A stretch of 31,021 nucleotides of DNA from an uncultured Proteiniphilum sp. (GTDB lineage Bacteria > Bacteroidota > Bacteroidia > Bacteroidales > Dysgonomonadaceae): positions 1-31,021 of the forward strand of contig NZ_CALNAT010000242.1 of NCBI RefSeq assembly GCF_937873925.1, in the 5' to 3' direction. Below the pieces are notes generated by a model that saw nothing but the letters and a program-made list of their open reading frames with translations, was not told where the DNA came from and did no database searches. This document shows, one piece after another, positions 8,023-13,294 of the stretch. The translations under genes were made by a program, and so were the position numbers. Within the stretch, counting starts at the first letter, position 1; every line of letters starts with the position of its first letter.

Positions 8023-8259
8023 ATGAAAAAAGTACTTTTGTTAGTTGCCCTCGTTGCAACGTTGGGTTTCATTTCCTGCAACAATGCTCAGGTAAATGCT
8101 GAAAAAGCAAGGCAAGACAGCATCGCTGAAGTGGCCAGATTAGACAGCATTGCCAAAGTTCAGGCTGACAGTATCCGGGCTGCCATCGAAGCAGCTGAAG
8201 CTGCAGCATCCGATACTCTGAACCAGGTTATCGAAGAAGCTGCTCCTGCTGTGAATTAA
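8023..8259 (+). CDS. Small alanine-rich Lpp-like lipoprotein
   Basis: A 78-residue protein with a lysine-rich start, hydrophobic core and lipobox FISC, so the mature chain begins at C19 with a lipid anchor. The rest is charged and alanine-rich, with three spaced copies of a DSIA/DSIR unit (QDSIAEV, LDSIAKV, ADSIRAA) about ten residues apart, which should form a single amphipathic helix or coiled coil. No family is recognised. Size, anchor and helical repeat resemble Braun-type murein lipoproteins or entericidin-like proteins, but the C-terminus (APAVN) lacks the lysine used for peptidoglycan linkage. A strong terminator follows, so it is a compact single-gene unit of the kind often highly expressed. 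Confidence 0.85.
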   Translation: MKKVLLLVALVATLGFISCNNAQVNAEKARQDSIAEVARLDSIAKVQADSIRAAIEAAEAAASDTLNQVIEEAAPAVN

Positions 8260-8287
8260 TAAGGAGCAAAGTTGAAATTGAAGTGCG

Positions 8288-8310
8288 GCCACCCCAAAAG
8301 GGTGGCTTTC
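8288..8310 (+). terminator. Terminator of the small lipoprotein gene
   Basis: Perfect 7-bp stem GCCACCC/GGGTGGC (8288-8294, 8300-8306) with a CAAAA loop, followed by TTTCTTATTT. Confidence 0.85.
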
Positions 8311-8313
8311 TTA

Positions 8314-8343
8314 TTTGATATTCTGCCAAAAATAGTAACTTTG
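8314..8343 (+). promoter_or_regulatory. Bacteroidetes-type promoter for the fucosidase-DUF3256 unit
   Basis: -33 TTTG (8314-8317), 18-base spacer, -7 TAACTTTG (8336-8343). It begins four bases after the preceding terminator stem-loop. The leader would be about 85 nt. Confidence 0.65.
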
Positions 8344-8432
8344 TTTTTCTGTTCCCCAATAATATTGAGAACAGGCCAAAAGGATAAAGCAACCGAACTT
8401 ATCCTCAAAATACAATTCTATCAAAACAGCAA

Positions 8433-9923
8433 ATGAGAAAGATCCTTTTTACCGCTTTGTTGGTATCCCTGGTGTCCCTCTCAGGATGTAACCAAAGGGC
8501 CAATACCTATTTCGAGAAGAAACTGACTTTCCCTGACTTGCTTACATCCGATCAGAAGGTCAAGATCTCGGCATACGTCGTTCCCACGCAAAGCCAGTAT
8601 GAATGGCAGCAGATGGAGTTAACCGCCTTTATCCATTTCGGGATAAACACCTTTACCGGACAGGAATGGGGGGACGGTAGAGAAGATACGGCACTGTTCA
8701 ATCCCACCGATTTCGATGCTGAGCAATGGGTTACCACCTTGCAGGAGGCCGGCTTTAAAATGATTATTCTCACGGCAAAGCATCATGACGGCTTTTGCCT
8801 TTGGCCTACCAGGACTACCTCCCACTCCGTGGCTTCCTCGCCCTGGCGGAACGGCCTGGGGGATGTGGTGAAAGAGGTGAAGGACGCATGTGACAGGTAC
8901 AATATGAAATTCGGAATTTACCTCTCTCCATGGGACAGGAACGCCGCAAGTTACGGTGATTCGCCGCGATATAACGCCTTCTTCGTCCAACAGCTTGCCG
9001 AATTGTTAACAAACTATGGAGAGATTCATGAAGTATGGTTCGACGGGGCCCGCGACGAGAGACACGACGGCACGGTACAAAAATATGACTGGGTACATTT
9101 CTATCAGGTTGTGGATAGCCTCCAACCCAAAGCCGTAAAAGCGATTATGGGTAACGACGTGCGGTGGGCAGGCAACGAGGAAGGACTGGGAAGGGAGACG
9201 GAATGGAGCGTTACACCGCTACATCCCGATATCAATGATGCCGTCATCAATGAAAATATACGATTGAATATTTCCCCTACCGCAGAGGACCTGGGCAGCC
9301 GGCGGCTTATCGCGGAAGCACAGACCATCCACTGGTATCCCTCTGAGGTAGACGTTTCCATCCGTCCGGGTTGGTTCTATCATCCGGAGGAGGATCAAGA
9401 GGTAAAAACATTGCCTCAATTGGTTGACATCTATTTTCAATCTGTCGGGATGAATTCGGTGCTCCTCTTGAACATTCCGCCGGATAAACGGGGCCGGTTA
9501 CATGAAACGGACAGCGAGCGTCTTAGGCAATTCGGTGCTTATATTGCCCAGACTTTTGAAAACGAAAAGCTCACGAATGGTGATATGGAATGGAAAGCCC
9601 GTGCGGGAGCAATGAGGGAATTCAATGTAGTACCCGGCGAAACGATCAACGCGGTCATGTTACAGGAAGATATCCGCAAGGGCCAACGTGTGGAAGAATT
9701 TGTTGTGGAAGGGTGGATAAACGACGAATGGGTAGAACTGGCCACGGGAACCACCATCGGTTATAAACGACTGCTCAGGTTCGATGATGTCTCCATCTCG
9801 AAACTAAGGGTGATCATTTCAGAAACACGCGATATCGCCAATATATCCAAAGTAGGCGCTTATCATGCTCCGCATCTGGAGGAGAAGAGTGCCGATGGCC
9901 ACCCTCCGGTAGAACAAGAATAA
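8433..9923 (+). CDS. GH29 alpha-L-fucosidase, lipoprotein
   Basis: A 496-residue enzyme predicted to release terminal alpha-L-fucose from glycans. A lipoprotein signal ends in LSGC (C19), placing it on the periplasmic or outer-membrane face. Visible GH29 features are FIHFGINTF (about 66-74), the substrate-binding TAKHHDGFCLW (114-124), GIYLSPWD, and the nucleophile aspartate D204 in EVWFDGA. After the barrel (ending about residue 370) comes a C-terminal beta-rich region with EEFVVEGWINDEWVELA and a discoidin-like FDDVSISKLRVII, often found in Bacteroidetes GH29 enzymes. The acid/base residue cannot be fixed by eye because it varies in the family. The DUF3256 gene follows by 28 bases on the same strand. 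No SusC/SusD pair is nearby, so the enzyme is outside a full polysaccharide utilisation locus in this window. Confidence 0.92.
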   Translation: MRKILFTALLVSLVSLSGCNQRANTYFEKKLTFPDLLTSDQKVKISAYVVPTQSQYEWQQMELTAFIHFGINTFTGQEWGDGREDTALFNPTDFDAEQWVTTLQEAGFKMIILTAKHHDGFCLWPTRTTSHSVASSPWRNGLGDVVKEVKDACDRYNMKFGIYLSPWDRNAASYGDSPRYNAFFVQQLAELLTNYGEIHEVWFDGARDERHDGTVQKYDWVHFYQVVDSLQPKAVKAIMGNDVRWAGNEEGLGRETEWSVTPLHPDINDAVINENIRLNISPTAEDLGSRRLIAEAQTIHWYPSEVDVSIRPGWFYHPEEDQEVKTLPQLVDIYFQSVGMNSVLLLNIPPDKRGRLHETDSERLRQFGAYIAQTFENEKLTNGDMEWKARAGAMREFNVVPGETINAVMLQEDIRKGQRVEEFVVEGWINDEWVELATGTTIGYKRLLRFDDVSISKLRVIISETRDIANISKVGAYHAPHLEEKSADGHPPVEQE

Positions 9924-9951
9924 GAATAAAATTGAGATACTCACAAAATTA

Positions 9952-10575
9952 ATGATTATGCGAATTTTTATAGGGATACTTTTTCTCTTAATTTCCCTGC
10001 TGGCAGAGGGACAAAATATAGGCGACCTGTTCAAATCGATGCCCTCGGAACTTCTCCCGGGAGTCTCGGAAGGCAATAAGACCATGTTGTTGGTCGATTC
10101 AGGAGAAACCACCGTTCCCTATGCATTGGGTGAGATCAAGAAACTGAGGCAAAGCAACGACTATCTGGAGATAAAAACATCCGACATCGGTACTACCCAA
10201 TGGAAACTGTTGCCGATCGAAAAAGATTCCACGATCATATGCGTGATAAAAACGGTATGCGCAAACGCCTGTGACAGTCATATCTCGTTCTATACGACAA
10301 ACTGGGAAAAAATTGACAACAACACCTTCCTACCGGAAATTTCCCAAGAAATTTTCTTCGATTCTTCCAAAAAAGAGATGGAAAATTATAAATATGGCGT
10401 ATCTTTGCAGCACATTTATCCGATCTCGGCAGCTTTCAGTGAAAGCGGAAGCGATTTAACGCTGACATTCAATTACAAACCGCTCCTGACAGAGGATCAG
10501 ATCGCAGAGATAAAACCTTTTCTGAAAAGCGACACCATTGTATTGAAATGGGAAAACGTTTCATTCAGGCAATAA
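9952..10575 (+). CDS. DUF3256 family protein
   Basis: A 207-residue exported protein with a signal peptide (about 1-21, ending AEGQ). The mature start, NIGDLFKSMPSELLPGVSEGNKTMLL, and the middle NDYLEIKTSDIGTTQWKLLP match the pattern of the Bacteroidales-specific DUF3256 family, whose function is unknown. Cysteines at VCANACDS could form a periplasmic disulfide. Two starts are possible, ATG at 9952 or ATG at 9958; both give a working signal peptide. It lies 28 bases behind the fucosidase and is probably co-transcribed with it, but DUF3256 genes occur in many contexts, so a link to fucose is not implied. tRNA-Arg follows directly. Confidence 0.82.
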   Translation: MIMRIFIGILFLLISLLAEGQNIGDLFKSMPSELLPGVSEGNKTMLLVDSGETTVPYALGEIKKLRQSNDYLEIKTSDIGTTQWKLLPIEKDSTIICVIKTVCANACDSHISFYTTNWEKIDNNTFLPEISQEIFFDSSKKEMENYKYGVSLQHIYPISAAFSESGSDLTLTFNYKPLLTEDQIAEIKPFLKSDTIVLKWENVSFRQ

Positions 10576-10584
10576 GGTAACCCT

Positions 10585-10656
10585 GCACCCGTAGTTCAAT
10601 GGATAGAATATCGGATTCCGGTTCCGACGATGTGGGTTCGATTCCCGCCGGGTGTA
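10585..10656 (+). tRNA. tRNA-Arg (anticodon CCG)
   Basis: A 72-nt cloverleaf folds fully. The acceptor is GCACCCG/CGGGTGT with a G1-T72 wobble, the D stem GTTC/GAAT, the anticodon stem TCGGA/TCCGA around TTCCGGT (anticodon CCG), and the T stem GTGGG/CCCGC around TTCGATT. The discriminator is A and CCA is not encoded (ACT follows). It reads the CGG codon. It lies 10 bases after the DUF3256 stop. The DNA downstream is accessory and eroded, as expected at a tRNA used as an integration site. Confidence 0.95.
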
Positions 10657-10686
10657 CTACTGAAAAAACCATGAAGATTTACTGAA

Positions 10687-10712
10687 TAAAAAAACCGGTG
10701 AAGATTCACCGG
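10687..10712 (-). terminator. Terminator of the toxin-antitoxin pair
   Basis: Perfect 7-bp stem CCGGTGA/TCACCGG (10695-10701, 10706-10712). On the minus strand it is followed by seven T, then ATT. Confidence 0.8.
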
Positions 10713-10742
10713 CTTGGTATATTATTCTAACAGTCTTAATCC

Positions 10743-10916
10743 TTACGCTAATTGCTTTTTTACTTCATCTAATGAATAGCGTTTTCCGTCGTCTGTTAGT
10801 TTATGCAGTTGTATCGTTAATTTGTCCTGCATATCCTCTATATCACTTGCGGTTAATTCGCTTAATATAGCCTCAAATGCTTGTATTACGCCTTTTTTTA
10901 ATTGTGCTGTTTTCAT
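10743..10916 (-). CDS. Small antitoxin-like partner of the RelE-type toxin
   Basis: A 57-residue acidic and lysine-rich protein starting MKTAQLKKGV and ending SLDEVKKQLA. Its ATG overlaps the toxin's TGA by four bases (ATGA), a hallmark of coupled toxin-antitoxin genes. Here the toxin is first and the antitoxin second, the order known from higBA-type and some relE-type modules. No DNA-binding fold can be named with confidence; the length and helical look suit an addiction-module antitoxin that wraps the toxin. A terminator follows at once, so the pair is a closed unit. Confidence 0.7.
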   Translation of the reverse strand: MKTAQLKKGVIQAFEAILSELTASDIEDMQDKLTIQLHKLTDDGKRYSLDEVKKQLA

Positions 10917-11171
10917 TTGTACACATCCTTTCTGTGATTAATATCAATTACCAGTATAACAAGATTGTTATCCTGTAGTTCATATATTACTCGATAGTCC
11001 GCTACTCTTAGCCTATAATATCCGCTCATACCCTTCAGAGCTTTGACATTACTACTTTCATACGGATTTTCCTGTAACGCTTCGAGCTTTTCTATTACCA
11101 AGCGTTGATATATAGTATCTATCTTTTTCAGACTTTTCAACGCATTGTGGGTAAAACTCAACTTTATACAT
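10913..11171 (-). CDS. RelE/ParE-family toxin with a probable N-terminal frameshift
   Basis: The frame ending at 10913 carries a RelE/ParE core: NALKSLKKID, then VIEKLEALQENPYES..VKALKGMSGYYRLRVADYRVIYE and the final VIDINHRKDVYK. RelE-type toxins cleave mRNA at the ribosome; ParE-type poison gyrase. The expected first strand, MYKVEF, exists but in another frame, from ATG 11171. Removing one T from the TTTT at 11156-11153 joins it to THNALKSL and restores a normal toxin of about 85 residues. The frame stays open up to 11212, but that segment contains the promoter and reads unlike a toxin. So the gene is either inactivated, miscalled by one base, or started at a non-ATG codon such as TTG (11161). 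Confidence 0.75.
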
Positions 11172-11174
11172 ACA

Positions 11175-11207
11175 CAAAGATATAAAAAGTTTTTTATTTC
11201 AACCAAA
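11175..11207 (-). promoter_or_regulatory. Bacteroidetes-type promoter for the toxin-antitoxin pair
   Basis: Minus strand: -33 TTTG (11207-11204), 21-base spacer, -7 TATCTTTG (11182-11175). The ATG at 11171 lies only four bases beyond the -7, so the mRNA would be leaderless or nearly so. Confidence 0.6.
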
Positions 11208-11235
11208 ATCAAACACTATCGATTTTCCGGAATAA

Positions 11236-11258
11236 AAATACGGTATAATTCCGTATTT
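11236..11258. promoter_or_regulatory. Inverted repeat upstream of the toxin promoter
   Basis: Perfect 8-bp arms AAATACGG and CCGTATTT around TATAATT. It lies about 30 bases upstream of the -33 box. It could be an operator or a remnant; no T-tract supports a terminator. Confidence 0.4.
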
Positions 11259-11721
11259 AGTCCAGGTTCATGTCCAACCGGGACAATTAATTGCGAATTT
11301 TGCAACGATAAACCGATTTAATCAATTGGGCATATCAATATCAAAATACACCTAAATCCCTTAAGAAGTTGATAAAATCAATATACTTCATAATTTCGAG
11401 CGCGATTTCAATCAATTGCCCGATAAATTCTATCACCCTTTCATATTTTTAATGAGCATTGGTTATTTGCGTGGGACACACTCCGAAAATTGTCCCATAC
11501 ACAAAGAGATTCTAAAGCAAAACCCTATGTGGTCAAATCAGAATAAAATATGGTTATTTTATTCTTACCTTTTTAATTTTCGAACCGATGTTGTAATTTG
11601 AGACTGTTTCCCTTTGGGTTTATTATCTTCTAAATCATACTGGTACACTGTCTTTCAATTGGTTAATTTGCTTCAAAATCTTCCAGTAAAGAGTTCGAGT
11701 TTGCTCCCTCTGGGTTGTACT

Positions 11722-11759
11722 AAAAACCGCTGTAAGTCAATTGATTTACAGCGGTTTTT
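11722..11759. terminator. Strong bidirectional hairpin
   Basis: A 14-bp perfect stem (11722-11735 and 11746-11759) with GTCAATTGAT between, A5 on the left and T5 on the right. It can terminate in both directions. It follows directly on a tRNA-3'-end-like word (TTCGAG...GGGTTGTACT, about 11695-11721). Confidence 0.7.
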
Positions 11760-11767
11760 CTTTTTTC

Positions 11768-11789
11768 GGGGCGCCAAAGGGGCGCCAAA
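11768..11789. repeat. Tandem direct repeat GGGGCGCCAAA x2
   Basis: Two exact adjacent copies of an 11-mer, 11768-11778 and 11779-11789, in otherwise AT-rich DNA eight bases after the hairpin. They could be integrase arm-type sites; no integrase gene is present. Confidence 0.7.
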
Positions 11790-11880
11790 GAAAACGAGAG
11801 ATAAGATTTAAACAACTTTAACCATAAAGACACATAATTTTTGCAGAACTAAATTCCACACCGGAATAAATCGAGAATAA

Positions 11881-11916
11881 TTTGGCTATATCAAAAAATG
11901 TACATACATTTGTACG
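11881..11916 (+). promoter_or_regulatory. Promoter and operator of yefM-yoeB
   Basis: -33 TTTG (11881-11884), 20-base spacer, -7 TACATTTG (11905-11912). A perfect TGTACA lies at 11899-11904 and TGTACG at 11911-11916, centred 12 bases apart and flanking the -7. TGTACA is the core of the paired palindromes bound by E. coli YefM and YefM-YoeB, so autorepression of the same kind is likely. Confidence 0.7.
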
Positions 11917-11935
11917 GACATAAAAAATTAAAAAG

Positions 11936-12262
11936 ATGAAGATAATAACTACAAGAGAAATAGTCAGGGAAACAAAAACATATTTCGAACTGGCAGAAAA
12001 AGAACGGGTTGCCGTCAAGAGAGGAAGAAAATATGTGAATCTGATTGTCACAGATGATCCTGACACAAAGTTTGTAAGTGAGGACTGGATCAATGAATTT
12101 ATGAGTATTCCCGCAGAATATAGAATAAATCCTTTCGATGTCAGCCCATCGGGTGATTTGTTTTTCGCTGATAAGCGGAATATTGAACATATTGATAAAG
12201 CTCTAGCAGGACAAACAAAAAGGCTATCTGAAGAAGAAAGAAAAAAATTATTTAGCCTATGA
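11936..12262 (+). CDS. yefM: Type II antitoxin, YefM/Phd family
   Basis: A 108-residue protein. The N-terminal MKIITTREIVRETKTYFELAEKERVAVKRGRKYVNLIV is the Phd/YefM fold, in which the first part binds the operator and dimerises. The remaining, charged C-terminus (FADKRNIEHIDKALAGQTKRLSEEERKKL) would wrap and inhibit the toxin. It is somewhat longer than E. coli YefM (83 residues), as in many Bacteroidetes homologues. Its stop overlaps the yoeB start by four bases. The promoter and TGTACA boxes upstream fit negative autoregulation. Confidence 0.9.
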   Translation: MKIITTREIVRETKTYFELAEKERVAVKRGRKYVNLIVTDDPDTKFVSEDWINEFMSIPAEYRINPFDVSPSGDLFFADKRNIEHIDKALAGQTKRLSEEERKKLFSL

Positions 12263-12552
12263 CAGCGGAAAGTAAAAGGTATATAATTGAGTATAAAGAA
12301 CAATTTATTGAAGATGTATTAGCGCACAAAAAAGCGGGGAGAAAAACAATTCTTACAAAAATAAATTCTCTTATAAATGAAATAGAGGAACACCCCACAA
12401 CAGGAACAGGTAAACCCGAAGCTTTAAAAGGAAATAGAAAGGGGCAATGGTCGAGACGTATAACAAGAGAGTACCGATTAATCTATGAAATCCATGAAGA
12501 TATTCTAACGGTGTTAATGATTAGCGCATCTGGGCATTATGGAGAAAAATAA
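12259..12552 (+). CDS. yoeB: Toxin YoeB (Txe/YoeB family mRNA interferase)
   Basis: A 97-residue ribosome-dependent endoribonuclease. The YoeB signature is complete: KINSLINEIEEHPTTGTGKPEALKG, then GQWSRRITREYRLIYEI, and a terminal SASGHYGEK. Residues equivalent to the E. coli catalytic set are present: E in KPEALK, R in SRRI, and H in the C-terminal GHY. It should therefore be active and needs its antitoxin. The ATGA overlap with yefM gives coupled translation. Its stop codon is directly followed by the broken end of an unrelated minus-strand gene, suggesting the module was inserted there. Confidence 0.93.
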   Translation: MTAESKRYIIEYKEQFIEDVLAHKKAGRKTILTKINSLINEIEEHPTTGTGKPEALKGNRKGQWSRRITREYRLIYEIHEDILTVLMISASGHYGEK

Positions 12553-12742
12553 TTTTTTGTAATTAATCGCACTTTCATTTAGGCTATCAATTTCCAATAA
12601 TTTAAAGGCAATTCCCTTCCTATTTTCCCATTCTTCGTCAGAATTAAAATAATCCATCAATTCGTACTCTAATTCTTTTACAGTCTGTGAAAAGCAAGTG
12701 ATATTTATTAGTATGAATAATCCTGTCAGTATTTTTTTTCAT
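12553..12742 (-). pseudogene. Truncated, frameshifted gene for a small secreted protein
   Basis: From ATG 12742 the minus strand reads MKK, then meets a run of eight A (12739-12732). Removing one A gives a good signal peptide, MKKILTGLFILINITCFSQ, followed by TVKELEYELMDYFNSDEEWENRKGIAFKLLEIDSLNESAINYKK, which looks like the opening of a TPR-type exported Bacteroidetes protein. As it stands the ATG frame stops after about 31 codons. The downstream part of the gene is missing: the coding-like sequence stops where the yoeB stop codon lies. It is a decayed fragment and no family is named. Confidence 0.6.
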
Positions 12743-13010
12743 ATCTCCAGTTGTACGATTTAGAATTTTTATACTTTCCTCTATCGCTGCTATAAAAAGT
12801 AATTATATTCATTTGAGGAATCATTTTCCAAGGGTCAATCTGTATTGAAGCCTTACTCCTCTCCTTATGTTTTTGTCGGTCGCATTAACGCTAACATTTT
12901 CCAAAATGGCATGTAACGTATTAATTACGCAGTAAATATAAAACATTTGTAAATACGAAACAATTATTATCAGATAATTATCAACTCATAACGGATATCC
13001 ATTATCCAAT
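12743..13010. other. Degraded non-coding stretch with scraps of coding sequence
   Basis: No complete gene is visible. On the minus strand two short open frames, 12946-12821 (41 codons) and 12824-12726 (32 codons, ending DRGKYKNSKSYNWRYEKKY), look like remnants. A CATTTTCCAAAATG near-palindrome lies near 12896-12909. The right end grades into the group II intron fragment. Confidence 0.4.
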
Positions 13011-13217
13011 AACTTCCCGGACTGCCGGTGAGTTCGGGGCAGGCTTGTATCCACTCGTCCATACCACATAGGCCTTATATGATGTTCGTGTTTTTCGGAC
13101 CGGGATTTTGCCGCCGACTTCCTTCAGATTCCACCTCGCAGTGGACACCCTTGTCGTTGGCTAACGGTTGATCGCTACCTACCTCCGTAGTGGACTTCGT
13201 AATCATGCATGGCGCAC
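13011..13217 (-). mobile_element. Group II intron, 5' fragment (domain I only)
   Basis: On the minus strand the segment begins GTGCGCC at 13217, the conserved intron 5' end (GUGYG). It then carries the domain I blocks CCGTTAGCC, CAAGGGTGTCCACTGCGAGG, TGGAATCTGAAGGAAG and GGCGGCAAAATCCCGGTC, in the order found in bacterial group II introns of this type. No reverse transcriptase gene and no domain V follow, so it cannot splice or move. The left boundary is uncertain by some tens of bases. Its 5' end directly follows the U-tract of a terminator hairpin, the insertion habit of class C introns. Confidence 0.85.
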
Positions 13218-13250
13218 AAAAAAAAGAGCCTGATTTTTATCTTCAGACTC
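13218..13250 (-). terminator. Terminator of the DUF438/PAS gene
   Basis: Minus-strand stem GAGTCTGA/TCAGGCTC (13250-13243, 13233-13226; one G-T wobble) with a nine-base loop and eight T (13225-13218). It lies 45 bases after the gene's stop and serves as the intron's insertion site. Confidence 0.9.
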
Positions 13251-13294
13251 TTTATTGTCAATTAATTACCCGAACAATCGGAAAAACTCATTCT

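Larger units (their letters stand above)
11213..11880. other. Non-coding accessory stretch between the two toxin-antitoxin modules
   Basis: No convincing gene is present; short open frames on the plus strand near 11416-11601 and 11614-11811 have no coding look. Structures inside it are the inverted repeat at 11236, two related words (about 11603-11622 and 11697-11719, both close to CCCTYTGGGTT), a strong palindrome (11722-11759) and a tandem 11-mer (11768-11789). Together the last items look like the scar or attachment region of a lost integrative element. Confidence 0.5.

Noticed and set aside
11416..11811. Two plus-strand open frames in the accessory stretch
   Set aside because: No start context, no recognisable domain, and the second runs through the palindrome and tandem repeat.
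11818..12303. Minus-strand open frame of 161 codons
   Set aside because: Antisense to yefM, whose identity is clear.
12880..12950. Possible integron attC-like site (CATTTTCCAAAATG with TAACG words on both sides)
   Set aside because: The arms do not pair over a useful length and no integron integrase is present.
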